Assembly (NCBI RefSeq): GCF_011742925.1
Contig: NZ_WAEL01000008.1
Location: forward strand, 62,001-126,000
DNA from: Fibrivirga algicola
GTDB taxonomy: Bacteria > Bacteroidota > Bacteroidia > Cytophagales > Spirosomataceae
Length of the DNA stretch: 64,000 nucleotides
Direction of reading: 5' to 3'
Position 1 is the first letter of the stretch; each line of letters opens with the position of its first letter. This document shows, in pieces, positions 9,991-19,022 of this stretch. The position numbers and the translations under genes are program-made. The notes under the pieces are model-generated. The model searched no databases, was not told where the DNA came from, and worked only from the letters and a program-made list of their open reading frames with translations.

Positions 9991-10224
9991 TTAGTTTTTC
10001 AGGTCTTTGGCCTCTTTTTTAGCTGCTTTAGCTGCTTTCTTCGTGTCTTTGGCCATGTCTTTTGCCGCCTCGTTATCGGCTCGGTCGGCACTTTGCTTCA
10101 TTTTTTTGGCCTCTTTTTTAACCATTTTTGCTTCCTTCTTAGCAGCTTTCGCTGCATCGTCCTGAGCAAACGAAACCGACGTACCTACAAGGAGGAGGGC
10201 GGCGAATACGATTAACTTTTTCAT
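9991..10224 (-). CDS. Small exported Lys/Ala-rich protein
   Basis: 77-residue protein with a clear signal peptide (MKKLIVFAALLLVG, cleavage after Ser-Phe-Ala-Gln). The mature ~55 residues are almost entirely Lys, Ala, Glu, Asp and Met in heptad-like order, so a charged amphipathic helix or coiled coil is likely. There is no recognised domain. The coding strand is supported by the signal peptide and by the shared terminator at 9920-9976. Possibly a periplasmic or envelope-associated stress protein; function unknown. Confidence 0.7.
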   Translation of the reverse strand: MKKLIVFAALLLVGTSVSFAQDDAAKAAKKEAKMVKKEAKKMKQSADRADNEAAKDMAKDTKKAAKAAKKEAKDLKN

Positions 10225-10352
10225 AAACGGAGAATTAATTGTTTAGTCATTTAACTATAAATTCTATAGAGTTGCATAAAATCTGGTTGAACGGCCCGGT
10301 AGTACCAGGTGGTTCACCTGTCCAAACTGCCCTTGTCGGGCGCTTTCCCTCC

Positions 10353-10931
10353 TCATCGCATGAGTTGCTTCAACCGTAGGTGATAGAGTAGCATTATCGT
10401 TTTGCCATCCATGATTTCGCCCGTTTCTACCATCCGCATGGCATCAGTCAAAGGCAGCTCCAACACGTCGATATCTTCTTCGTCAATGCCTCCTCCAGAC
10501 GTTCGGGTCGTATCGGCGCTGTATTCTGCCAGGTAAAAAAAGAGGCGTTCCGTTACCGACCCTGGACTCATGTACGCTTCCATTACTTTTTCCACCGCAG
10601 AAATCCGGTACCCGGTCTCTTCCTCCATTTCACGCCGAATGGCATCATCCGGATGATCGTCGTCGAGCAGGCCAGCGCAGGTCTCGATGAGCATTCCTGT
10701 GTCGTTTCCGTTTACATAGGTCGGTAGCCTGAATTGGCAGGTAAGAATCACGGTATCAGCGGCAGGGTTGTGGAGCAAAATGGTAGCTCCGTTACCCCGA
10801 TCATAGGCTTCCCGTTGCTGCGTAGTCCATGTACCATTGGCCTGTTGGTACTCAAATGTGTACCGTTTCAGTACATACCAGTTGTCAGATAGCAGCTTTT
10901 CGTCGGTTATTCGTACCCGTGGATTCATCAT
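10353..10931 (-). CDS. NUDIX hydrolase (nucleoside diphosphate-sugar / ADP-ribose type)
   Basis: 192-residue NUDIX protein. The Nudix box is complete at about residues 88-110 (GLLDDDHPDDAIRREMEEETGY: Gly, REMEEETG with the metal-binding glutamates). The N-terminal strand-rich part resembles the NudK (GDP-mannose pyrophosphatase) and ADP-ribose pyrophosphatase group. Two adjacent ATGs (10931, 10928) are possible starts. It diverges from a DeoR-family regulator across about 55 bases containing three 10-bp repeats, so the regulator may control it. Confidence 0.85.
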   Translation of the reverse strand: MMNPRVRITDEKLLSDNWYVLKRYTFEYQQANGTWTTQQREAYDRGNGATILLHNPAADTVILTCQFRLPTYVNGNDTGMLIETCAGLLDDDHPDDAIRREMEEETGYRISAVEKVMEAYMSPGSVTERLFFYLAEYSADTTRTSGGGIDEEDIDVLELPLTDAMRMVETGEIMDGKTIMLLYHLRLKQLMR

Positions 10932-10940
10932 TATGTTTAT

Positions 10941-10970
10941 TTTTGTTCAATTTTGTTCATTTTTGTACAA
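10941..10970. promoter_or_regulatory. Three tandem 10-bp repeats, putative DeoR operator
   Basis: Three consecutive 10-mers, TTTTGTTCAA, TTTTGTTCAT and TTTTGTACAA, fill the space between the divergent NUDIX and DeoR genes. Ten-base spacing puts each copy on the same DNA face, as expected for a regulator binding as a multimer. They end 15 bases before the chosen DeoR start. The operator role is inferred from position only. Confidence 0.5.
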
Positions 10971-10985
10971 ATGAATCGATTAGGT

Positions 10986-11738
10986 ATGAATTATCAAAAC
11001 CGTAAACGCTTAATTCTCGAACTGGTCGATCAACGGGAATCGGTAGACGTACGTGACCTGGCCATTCACGTGCAAACTTCTGAGATGACCATCCGCCGTG
11101 ATCTTACCCAATTGGCGGCTGAGGGATTGCTCTACCGCACACGGGGAGGGGCTATGCGGGTCGATCTGGCAACACAGCCGTTCCGTTTCGAGCACAAGGC
11201 CGCTAGTCGAGCCGAGCAGAAAGACCACATATGCCAATTGGCAGCTCAGGAGATACAGGAAGGAGAAACGGTATTTCTGGATTGCGGCAGCACTGTTTTC
11301 AGAATCTGTCCCTATATCCGCCATAAGCGGATTCATGTCATCACAAATTCGCTGCCACTAGTAGCCGAACTTGTGCATAGTTCGGTTGAGATTAATCTGA
11401 TAGGTGGTGAGATAGACAAGCAGCGTCAGGCCGTGCATGGTTTACTGGCTGAGCAGCACATCCGTCAGTACCGGGCTGACCGCGCCTTTATTGGTGTCGA
11501 CGGTATTTCAGCCGCTCGGGGACTGAGTGCCACTAGCGAAAAAGAAGCGAGTATCGCTACCAGCATGGCTCAGCAGGCCAGGTACGTGTACCTCCTCTGT
11601 GACTCGTCTAAATTCGAACAAGACAAATACCTGCAGTTTGCCCCCCTCACAATGGCCCAAACGCTCATTACTGACCAAGATGCTCCAGATGAACAAATAA
11701 ACCAATATGCCTCACTTGGCATACAAGTAATACGATAA
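10986..11738 (+). CDS. DeoR/GlpR-family transcriptional regulator
   Basis: 250-residue repressor-type regulator. The N-terminal winged helix (residues ~5-58) includes VDVRDLAIHVQTSEMTIRRDL and the family segment GLLYRTRGGAM. The C-terminal DeoR sensor domain (~75-235) has the phosphosugar-binding features LDCGSTV and RAFIGVDGIS. The frame is open from 10953 with in-frame ATGs at 10971 and 10986; 10986 is chosen because the helix-turn-helix then starts at the usual distance. Family members respond to sugar phosphates, but no sugar operon is adjacent, so the effector is unknown. It may repress itself and the divergent NUDIX gene. Confidence 0.85.
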   Translation: MNYQNRKRLILELVDQRESVDVRDLAIHVQTSEMTIRRDLTQLAAEGLLYRTRGGAMRVDLATQPFRFEHKAASRAEQKDHICQLAAQEIQEGETVFLDCGSTVFRICPYIRHKRIHVITNSLPLVAELVHSSVEINLIGGEIDKQRQAVHGLLAEQHIRQYRADRAFIGVDGISAARGLSATSEKEASIATSMAQQARYVYLLCDSSKFEQDKYLQFAPLTMAQTLITDQDAPDEQINQYASLGIQVIR

Positions 11739-11898
11739 ACGGCTGGATGAATGTTTATTAGTAGCTTGATATTTACCCAAATCGTTTATTTGTAGTCCAT
11801 TTACTAGGATAGGATACCGCTTTCTAACTATTATATACTAATACAAGGAGGCGAATTGAGTAGTTTAGCTTTCCGCTCTATTTGATCGACTACCTTCT

Positions 11899-13893
11899 AT
11901 GACGTTCGCCCTTCTTATTTCCGCTTATGTCTGGATTGGGGGCGGTTCATTGGCGCCCTCTCCCTATGTGTCAGATACCCTTCTGCGCAACAGAATTCAT
12001 CAGCAGTGGCAGGCTGTGCGTAGTACTCGCCCCGACTCAGCGCTATACTACGCTCAGCAACTACACCAGCTGGCGCAAAAGGGTAAACAGCCTGCCGATC
12101 TGGCACAAAGTCTGTTAACGCTGGGAATTACAGAACGTGACCGAGGCAACTACGCCGATGCAGTAGCGCATTTTCGGCAAGCCATTACGTTCCGGGAAAA
12201 GCTTCATGATCAGGAAGGCCTTGGTACGATTTACCAAAGTATGGGTCTGACATACAAACGCATGGCCGACTTTCAGCGAGTAACGGCATTGTATGAACAG
12301 GCTTTGGCCTATGCCGAAAAGGCATACGGTATTTTTCTCCAGCACCGAAGCTCGGCAGGTGTAATCGCTAATGCGCAGAATACGATAGGTATCATCCTTC
12401 GCGATTTGCAGAAAATGGAACAGGCCCGGCAGATGTATGTCTCGGCCATTGCTCGCCTGGAACCACAACAAGCCACACTAAACAATAAAGATCTTACAAC
12501 GCTGGCAATCCTGTATGGCAACATTGCGCAGATCATGATCAGCAACAACCAGTACAATCAGGCAATCGCATCAATTAATAAGGCACTGGTTATCAATACG
12601 AAGATAAATCAGTTAACCAGTCTTGAACACAATCACCGCAACCTGGCCAAAGCCTACCGGCTGCGCAAGTCTCTCGACACGTCAGCAATTCATGCCCAGA
12701 AGGCCATTGACTACTCCCGGCAGATCGCAGACCCTCACCGACTGTTCAATACCCTGCAGGTTTCTTATGAAACTTACCGCGATCTGGGTAACTATAAACA
12801 GGCACTTGCCCAACTCGAAGAACAGAAGCTGATTGAAGATTCGCTCATGCGAATTGATAAAGCCAAGCAGATCGTAGCGCTACAGGCTCAGTATGACAAT
12901 GAACGCACCCGGCAGTTGGCAGAGGTGTCGGCCCAAAAAGATCGTTTACTTGCCGAAACCCGCGCTCGATTGCTACTCCAGCTTGAAGAAAATCTAGCCC
13001 GGATTGAAGCCAACAAAGCGCGTGACCTGTCGCGGGTACGTGCTAAAGCGGAACTCGATAAAGCCGAGCTACGAACCAAATACGCCAGCGCAGCCAACCA
13101 GCAAACAATCAAGCAGTTGGGCGAAGCCAACAACCGACAAAGCCAGCAGCTAATTTGGCTTAGCGTAGGCTCATGCCTTTTCTGTCTGCTGTCGGGACTG
13201 CTGCTACTGCTCTACCGGCGGGTACGTCATAGCCGAACCAAAATTCAAACCCAGTCGGAACAGATGCGCTTGCTGTTGCGCGAGTTGCACCACCGGGTGA
13301 AGAACAACCTTGCCGTAGTGTCGGGACTATTGGAGTTACAGGCCAATCGTCTTGGTGACACACCCATGCGGCAAGCCTTTGTTGAAAGCCAGCAGCGTGT
13401 ACAGGCCATGTCGCTAATTCACCAGCGCCTCTATCAAACGGATACCGCCACTCAGATAAACCTGATTGAGTACACCCACAATCTAGTTGACTCACTGATG
13501 GCCGCTTACGGGTACGACCCCGGCCATCTCGACCAGCGCATATCGGTTGAGGTAACTGAGGTGGACGTCGATATCGCTATTCCGCTGGGGTTGATTATGA
13601 ATGAGTTGTTGACGAACTCCTTCAAGTACGCCTTTCCAGACCTGGATGTGGTTCCCCGGCTGACACTACGGATTTGGCAGGAGGCAGGGCTGAATCTATT
13701 GGTAGCTGATAACGGACCGGGTTTAAACGTGGCCCAGTGGAATGCGCCGCACGAAATGAACCGAACCATATCGTTCGGGCGTCGGCTCATTCAAAGTCTG
13801 AGCGATCAGATCGGCGCTTCTCTCCAGGTGGATGTACAGCAGGGAACTTGCTTCAAACTGCATATTCCTACAGAGGTCATGCAACCCAGTTGA
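11899..13893 (+). CDS. TPR-containing sensor histidine kinase (HisKA_2 type)
   Basis: 664-residue membrane kinase. Layout: N-terminal signal or anchor segment (1-20), periplasmic tetratricopeptide repeats (about 35-330), a charged coiled coil rich in Arg/Ala/Glu (~330-410), one transmembrane helix (~418-440), a HisKA_2 dimerisation domain with RELHHRVKNNLAVVSGLLEL (His near residue 462) and a HATPase domain with intact N box (MNELLTNSFKYAF) and G box (ADNGPGL). It precedes a second kinase-like gene and a LytTR response regulator, its probable target. The signal sensed by the TPR region is not evident. Confidence 0.9.
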   Translation: MTFALLISAYVWIGGGSLAPSPYVSDTLLRNRIHQQWQAVRSTRPDSALYYAQQLHQLAQKGKQPADLAQSLLTLGITERDRGNYADAVAHFRQAITFREKLHDQEGLGTIYQSMGLTYKRMADFQRVTALYEQALAYAEKAYGIFLQHRSSAGVIANAQNTIGIILRDLQKMEQARQMYVSAIARLEPQQATLNNKDLTTLAILYGNIAQIMISNNQYNQAIASINKALVINTKINQLTSLEHNHRNLAKAYRLRKSLDTSAIHAQKAIDYSRQIADPHRLFNTLQVSYETYRDLGNYKQALAQLEEQKLIEDSLMRIDKAKQIVALQAQYDNERTRQLAEVSAQKDRLLAETRARLLLQLEENLARIEANKARDLSRVRAKAELDKAELRTKYASAANQQTIKQLGEANNRQSQQLIWLSVGSCLFCLLSGLLLLLYRRVRHSRTKIQTQSEQMRLLLRELHHRVKNNLAVVSGLLELQANRLGDTPMRQAFVESQQRVQAMSLIHQRLYQTDTATQINLIEYTHNLVDSLMAAYGYDPGHLDQRISVEVTEVDVDIAIPLGLIMNELLTNSFKYAFPDLDVVPRLTLRIWQEAGLNLLVADNGPGLNVAQWNAPHEMNRTISFGRRLIQSLSDQIGASLQVDVQQGTCFKLHIPTEVMQPS

Positions 13894-14040
13894 CCAACAA
13901 CACCCATTCACCTACCTCCACAATTATGCTTTTCACCGACATTGAGCAGCATTCGAGTTGTCAACTATACATATTGATAGGCCAATTGCGTTCGCCGCTT
14001 CAGGGCGCTAATCGGTTACAACTAACAGGTTGGCCTATTC

Positions 14041-14757
14041 ATGTTTCAATCGCTACTCGCTTTTCTTCATGTCTGGTTATTGCTTGCCATTCTGCCCGGC
14101 AGCTTAGGCATTGCGTGTGCCCTATTGCTGCTGCGCCTTCGGCAACTTCGGCGTGCAGTACGTCGACAGGACGACGACCTCCTGTTATTAAAGCGCGAAC
14201 TGAGCCACCGGGTTAATACCAACCTAGCAGTGGTGATCGGGTTACTGGAGATCCAACTGGCTCAAGTGTCAGAACAACCCGCCCGGCGGCCGTTGCAACA
14301 AAGTTTGAATAGGGTTCGATCAGTTGCCCTTTTACAGCAGCGGTTATATCAGGGCAACGCCCTAACGGCCATTAACTTGCGGCAATACGTTCAGCGACTT
14401 TACCAAACCCTGACCTCAACAGAAGGTGCCGACTTGACCTTGTTGCTGGATATAGACGAACTAAGCGCCGATGTTGCCTTGCCAGTGGGGCTTATCCTGC
14501 ACGAACTGGTTGCAGACGCCGCTCTTCACGCTGCCCCAAAGCAGCCTATGCTCACGGTAAGTTTGTCTCAGCGCGATGGGCTACTGCTTGAAGTTACCGA
14601 TCAGGGGCCATCAATTGAGAGCCAGACAGCACGCTGGTCGAGGGCGGGGGTAGCCTTACCGCAGCGGCTGATCGAGGGCCTGAGTGAACAAGTGGGTGGT
14701 GCCTGTTCTATGCAGCCCGGTTTAGGTATGCATTTTCGATTACATATTGCCAAGTGA
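14041..14757 (+). CDS. Degenerate HisKA_2 histidine kinase-like protein
   Basis: 238-residue protein with one N-terminal transmembrane helix (~10-35) and a short HisKA_2-HATPase region. The phospho-acceptor segment is kept (RELSHRVNTNLAVVIGLLE, His near residue 56). The ATP-binding part is altered: the N box reads LHELVADAALHA, replacing both usual asparagines of MNELLTNSFKYA in the upstream kinase, and the G box reads DQGPS instead of DNGPG. There is no sensor domain. Likely a diverged partial copy of the 11899 kinase that may act as a phosphotransfer or dimer partner; autokinase activity is doubtful. Confidence 0.75.
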   Translation: MFQSLLAFLHVWLLLAILPGSLGIACALLLLRLRQLRRAVRRQDDDLLLLKRELSHRVNTNLAVVIGLLEIQLAQVSEQPARRPLQQSLNRVRSVALLQQRLYQGNALTAINLRQYVQRLYQTLTSTEGADLTLLLDIDELSADVALPVGLILHELVADAALHAAPKQPMLTVSLSQRDGLLLEVTDQGPSIESQTARWSRAGVALPQRLIEGLSEQVGGACSMQPGLGMHFRLHIAK

Positions 14758-14821
14758 GTGGGTGTCAACTGTCCAGATCAATTAGCACAAGCCGCTCATT
14801 ACTAATCTCTGACTTAGTACG

Positions 14822-15577
14822 ATGAATCTTTTAGTTGTTGAAGACGAAGCCATTTTGGCAATGACTCTCTGCGATCACCTTGAAGCAGAAGGCTATCGCG
14901 TAGTGGGGATAGCGAATAACGGGCCGAAAGCCATTGACCTTTTCGAACACAATCAGGTCGACCTGCTGCTTTGCGATATCACGATAAAGGGTGAGTTCGA
15001 CGGTATCGAAACCGCCCGGCGAATCAACGCCATCCGCAACGTACCTGTTATTTACCTCACCGCCTATTCTGACTCCGAAACAGTATCACGCGCGAAGCAA
15101 ACATTCCCCGCTGCTTACCTGACCAAGCCTTACGACATTATGAACTTACGGCTGGCTATTGAAATTGCACTCAACAATGGCACCAGGGCTGTTCAGCCCA
15201 GTTCGCCCCCGCCCCCCGCCGTTGAGCCGATGGTGAGTGCCCGCGAAATGATTCTGAAAAGTGGCCAACACATTTTTGTGCGGCAGGGCTATCAATTTGT
15301 CAAAATCAATCTCAGCGATATTCATGTGCTGGTGGCCGAAGACATTTACACCACCTTTCTGACGGCCACCAAAAAGTACTCCCTGCGTATGCCACTGACC
15401 ACTGTGCTCGACAAACTGGATTATCCAAAAGTGGTACGCGTGCACCGGTCATATGCTGTTAATACCCAACTCGTTGATACGTTCGACGAAAACGAGATAA
15501 GGATCGCAGAACGACTCATACCGCTTGGTCGCCATTATAAGGAGCTCTTTTTGCAAAGCCTTCATCAGCCAGGCTGA
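14822..15577 (+). CDS. LytTR-family response regulator
   Basis: 251-residue two-domain regulator. Receiver (1-120): acidic pocket Glu7/Asp8, phospho-acceptor Asp52 in LLLCDITIKG, Thr in VIYLTAYSD and Lys in YLTKPYD. After a Pro-rich linker (SSPPPPAVEP), residues ~140-250 form a LytTR DNA-binding domain (INLSDIHVLVAEDIYTTF, KVVRVHRSYAVN). It follows the two HisKA_2 kinase genes on the same strand and is probably their output. The receiver resembles those common with HisKA_2 kinases. Target promoters unknown. Confidence 0.92.
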   Translation: MNLLVVEDEAILAMTLCDHLEAEGYRVVGIANNGPKAIDLFEHNQVDLLLCDITIKGEFDGIETARRINAIRNVPVIYLTAYSDSETVSRAKQTFPAAYLTKPYDIMNLRLAIEIALNNGTRAVQPSSPPPPAVEPMVSAREMILKSGQHIFVRQGYQFVKINLSDIHVLVAEDIYTTFLTATKKYSLRMPLTTVLDKLDYPKVVRVHRSYAVNTQLVDTFDENEIRIAERLIPLGRHYKELFLQSLHQPG

Positions 15578-15801
15578 TTATCCCACTTATCACGTAGAAT
15601 TAATTCCACAAAGTGGCGAATCGGTGCTATACAGCGAACCGTCTTGCTGTAGTTATACCACGGCCACTAACTCGGTATACAAAAATGCAATCCCCTGTCT
15701 AGTAAGTATTTAGCCTAACACTTAGTTAATTATCCCGTTTAAGGGGCGAGCTGGTACAGCTTTTGGCTATATGTATCCGAAATCAATTTCACTCACACGC
15801 T

Positions 15802-16509
15802 ATGAATAGTATGAAGATTAACAGCAAAGGCTTCCTAGCCTTGCTCCTGGCCGCCGGACTCACGTCCAGTGATGCCCTAATGAGTTGCAAATCAGTTAAG
15901 AATAATACGAATAAAACGCAACGGGGCGCCGCAGTGGGCGCTGGCGCAGGTGCAGTAGCTGGTGGCGTTATCGGACGTAAATCAGGTAACACGGTACTTG
16001 GTGCCATTTTAGGTGCTACTGTCGGCGGTGCAGCTGGTGCTGTAATCGGCCGCAAAATGGACAAGCAGGCTGAAGAACTGAAGCGCGATCTACCGAACGC
16101 TACCGTTGAACGGGTAGGCGAAGGCATTAAGATTACCTTCAACTCCGACATTCTGTTCGACGTAGGTAAAGCAAACCTACAGGAGTCGACAAAACGTCAG
16201 CTAAGTGAGTTTGCCAAAACGCTCGACAAGTATCCGGATACGAATCTGGTTATTGAGGGTCATGCTGACGCAACGGGTTCAGATGATTTGAACCTGCGCC
16301 TATCGAACCAACGCGCCGAGGCCGTGTCGAGCTACCTGCGATCGGTTGGTGTAAAGAATGGTCGATTAACAGAGAAAGGTTATGGCGAATCACAGCCAAT
16401 TGCCGATAACAGCACAGAATCTGGCCGATCAAAAAACCGCCGCGTCGATATTGCCGTATTTGCTAATGAGAAGATGCAACGCGACGCCAAAAACGGTAAC
16501 ATCGATTAA
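15802..16509 (+). CDS. OmpA-family lipoprotein with glycine zipper
   Basis: About 235-residue envelope protein. The ATG at 15802 (or 15811) starts a lipoprotein-like signal ending in Leu-Met-Ser-Cys. Next comes a Gly/Ala-rich zipper (about residues 48-90, with GAGAGAVAGG and GATVGGAAGA) and a complete OmpA C-terminal domain (~105-225): FNSDILFDVGKANL, VIEGHADATGSDDLN and the terminal SKNRRVDIAV. The OmpA fold binds peptidoglycan; glycine zippers insert into or associate with membranes. An open frame upstream to 15763 has no signal character and is not used. Confidence 0.9.
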   Translation: MNSMKINSKGFLALLLAAGLTSSDALMSCKSVKNNTNKTQRGAAVGAGAGAVAGGVIGRKSGNTVLGAILGATVGGAAGAVIGRKMDKQAEELKRDLPNATVERVGEGIKITFNSDILFDVGKANLQESTKRQLSEFAKTLDKYPDTNLVIEGHADATGSDDLNLRLSNQRAEAVSSYLRSVGVKNGRLTEKGYGESQPIADNSTESGRSKNRRVDIAVFANEKMQRDAKNGNID

Positions 16510-16523
16510 CCCTGCTTATACCC

Positions 16524-16865
16524 ATGGCTACGCACACCGATTCAGACAAACAATCAATCCACGCTGACTTCGACGATGTCGTTAACATGTCGGCTTCTGA
16601 ACTAACGAAATGGCTCGATACCGACGAGTCGAAGAAGGTAGGACAAAAGAAGGATGGCGATGATGAATCAATAGGCCATGAGTCAGGCAAAAAGATAAAA
16701 ACCATTTTGGGCAAGAAGAAAGCGGACCTGACTGACGACGATTATGCCCACATGCAGAAAGTCGTCAGTTATGTCCGCCGACATTCAGCTCAGAAACCGG
16801 CAGAAGTTGACGGGAGCAATTGGCTCTACTCGCTTAAAAACTGGGGCCACGACCCAACGAAATAA
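16524..16865 (+). CDS. DUF3140 protein
   Basis: 113-residue soluble, highly charged protein. It matches the DUF3140 pattern as I recall it: MSASELTKWLDTDESKKVGQ, GHESGKKI, KADLTDDDYAHMQKVVSYV and a C-terminal LKNWGHDP. Members are small proteins of unknown biochemistry, some annotated as DNA-binding. It starts 14 bases after the OmpA gene and is followed by a DUF2383-like four-helix protein; all three are probably co-transcribed and stress-related. Strand and frame are secure from the family pattern. Confidence 0.85.
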   Translation: MATHTDSDKQSIHADFDDVVNMSASELTKWLDTDESKKVGQKKDGDDESIGHESGKKIKTILGKKKADLTDDDYAHMQKVVSYVRRHSAQKPAEVDGSNWLYSLKNWGHDPTK

Positions 16866-16935
16866 CCTGGGCAACCAGCTTTCTGATTTACTCAACACCC
16901 TGAAAAATTTATTTTCTATTTCAACAATCAACGTT

Positions 16936-17391
16936 ATGAATGTCAAAGAAACACGAGGCGAAATCCTCGATCAGCTAAATAAATTACTAACGCGTAGCCA
17001 CGATGCCGAAAAAGGGTATCAGGAAGCGGCTGAAAGCGTTAAAGATGCCGAGCTAAAGAGTCTGTTTCTCGCCCAGTCGCGTCAGCGGGGCGAGTTTGCG
17101 GTTGAATTAGATCGCGAAATTCGGGCATTAGGTGGTGATGCCGATAACGGTACCAGCCTTGCCTCAGACCTGCACCGTGCCTGGATCAATATCAAATCGG
17201 CAGTGTCAAACAGTTCAGACAAAGCAGTTGCGGAAGAATGCCAGCGTGGCGATTCTGAAGCCCTCAATGACTATAAAGAAGTGTTGGAGCAGACAGACAT
17301 CGCGGCTAGTACCCGTGAGTTACTGCTTAACCAGAAGAGTAAAGTCGAGTCGGCCCATACAACAATGGGACGCTTGGCTTTGGTAGTGTAG
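16936..17391 (+). CDS. PA2169/DUF2383-type four-helix bundle protein
   Basis: 151-residue all-helical protein with ferritin-like character: KLLTRSHDAEKGYQEAAESV, LFLAQSRQRGEFAVELDREI, ECQRGDSEALNDYKEVLE. The pattern fits the PA2169 / DUF2383 family. The frame is open from 16744, but that part overlaps the DUF3140 gene in another frame; the ATG at 16936 begins the recognised family. The classical di-iron motif is not obvious, so metal binding is uncertain. A hairpin terminator follows. Confidence 0.82.
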   Translation: MNVKETRGEILDQLNKLLTRSHDAEKGYQEAAESVKDAELKSLFLAQSRQRGEFAVELDREIRALGGDADNGTSLASDLHRAWINIKSAVSNSSDKAVAEECQRGDSEALNDYKEVLEQTDIAASTRELLLNQKSKVESAHTTMGRLALVV

Positions 17392-17407
17392 TGAATGGTG
17401 GGATCGG

Positions 17408-17436
17408 AAAGCCTGTGCTCGTTGAGTGCAGGCTTT
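17408..17436 (+). terminator. Intrinsic terminator after the DUF2383-like gene
   Basis: AAAGCCTG pairs with CAGGCTTT across a short, partly paired loop, followed by TTTT. It starts 17 bases after the stop at 17391. Confidence 0.75.
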
Positions 17437-17551
17437 TTTGTTTTAGGGCTATTTGTTATACATTCGGATTGGGTAGGTCTGGTAAATGGGTCTCTTTTTC
17501 TGTTGCTGATTTACCTGGCAAACGGATTCCCTCAACTCTCCGATCTCTTCC

Positions 17552-18931
17552 ATGCACCCTTCGCGACGTTCTTTTCTACGAACAACAGCACTGAGTACCG
17601 CTGCTCTTCCCCTCTTTCCGTCCCTGTTGACACAGCCCGTTCAGGCGCAGTCCGGGGTAAAACCTCCCCTCGAAAAAGTACGTCTGGCATTCATAGGTCT
17701 GGGCGAACGCGGTCGTAATCACCTTCAGCAGGCCCTATATCGGACCGACGTACAGGTAACAGCCTTATGCGATATCGACCCGATGTCGATCGGAAAAGCA
17801 AACGAAATGCTCCGAAAAGCTGGTCGGTCATTACCCCCTACATTTACTAAGGGCGATGAGGCATTCAAAGAGATGCTGAAACGCGATGATATCGACGGGG
17901 TACTCATTGCCACCCCCTGGGAATGGCATGCACCCATGGCTGTAGCTACCATGCTGGCAGGCAAATATGCCGGGCTGGAAGTGTCGGCAACAGTGACCCT
18001 CAAAGAATCGTGGGATTTGGTCAACGCCTACGAAAAAACCGGGGCTCACTGCATGCTACTCGAGAACGTGTGCTACCGCCGAGACGTACTGGCTGTGCTC
18101 AACATGGTGCGGCAGGGTATGTTCGGGGAAATGACGTACGCTCACTGCGGTTACCAACACGACCTGCGCGAAGTAAAATTCAACAACGGCAAGCAGGTGT
18201 ATGGCGGCGGTGTTGAATTTGGCCCCACTGCTATGTCAGAAGCACGCTGGCGCACCCAGCACTCAGTCGACCGCAACGGCGATCTGTACCCAACCCACGG
18301 TTTGGGGCCTGTAGCGCACTGGCTGAACATCAACCGAGGCAACCAGTTCCTCCACCTGACTTCGATGGCTACCAAGTCGCGGAGCCTACACAAGTATGTA
18401 GTCGATAAGGGCGGGGCAGACCATCCTAACGCCAAGGTCAATTTCAAACTGGGTGATATTGTCACAACTATGATCCAGTGCGCCAATGGCGAAAACATCA
18501 TGATCATTCACGATACCAACTCACCCCGCCCCTACTCACTCGGCTTCCGGGCACAGGGCACACAGGGCGTTTGGATGGACGACGGCGACATGATCTATCT
18601 GGAAGGTGTGTCGACCAAGCCGCACGTATTTGAACCCTTCAAAGAGTATCAGGATAAATATGACCACCCGCTATGGAAAAAGCATGCTGCCAGCGCCGAA
18701 AAAGCGGGGCATGGTGGCATCGACTATTTCGTGTTCCGAGCGTTTGTAGAAGCCATTAAGAACCAGACCGCGCCGCCCATCGACGTCTACGATGCCGCCG
18801 CCTGGAGCGCCATTAGTCCGCTATCTGAGCAAAGCATTGCCAAAGGCAGCAAGCCCGTTGATATTCCCGATTTCACGCGGGGGAAATGGAAAACCAACAA
18901 ACCCGTTTTTGGCCTGGACGACACTTACTAA
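17552..18931 (+). CDS. Tat-exported Gfo/Idh/MocA oxidoreductase, GH109-like
   Basis: 459-residue protein with a twin-arginine signal (SRRSFLRTTALS) of about 34 residues. The NAD-binding Rossmann domain follows with GLGERGRNH (~52), ALCDIDP and the loop IATPWEWHAPM; the C-terminal domain carries the dehydrogenase beta sheet. The wording around MLLENVCYRRDVLAVLNMVR and SEARWRTQHSVDRNGDLYPTHG matches glycoside hydrolase family 109, whose members (alpha-N-acetylgalactosaminidase) use bound NAD for an oxidation-elimination mechanism. Probable role: cleavage of GalNAc-type glycosides in the periplasm. A galactokinase-like gene follows. Confidence 0.85.
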   Translation: MHPSRRSFLRTTALSTAALPLFPSLLTQPVQAQSGVKPPLEKVRLAFIGLGERGRNHLQQALYRTDVQVTALCDIDPMSIGKANEMLRKAGRSLPPTFTKGDEAFKEMLKRDDIDGVLIATPWEWHAPMAVATMLAGKYAGLEVSATVTLKESWDLVNAYEKTGAHCMLLENVCYRRDVLAVLNMVRQGMFGEMTYAHCGYQHDLREVKFNNGKQVYGGGVEFGPTAMSEARWRTQHSVDRNGDLYPTHGLGPVAHWLNINRGNQFLHLTSMATKSRSLHKYVVDKGGADHPNAKVNFKLGDIVTTMIQCANGENIMIIHDTNSPRPYSLGFRAQGTQGVWMDDGDMIYLEGVSTKPHVFEPFKEYQDKYDHPLWKKHAASAEKAGHGGIDYFVFRAFVEAIKNQTAPPIDVYDAAAWSAISPLSEQSIAKGSKPVDIPDFTRGKWKTNKPVFGLDDTY

Positions 18932-19022
18932 ACCCAACCAGTACACTAGTCACCCAATGGTCACCCATTGCTTGTTGATCACAGGCGGCCAACGACCATC
19001 GGGTGACAATCAATGACTAAAA

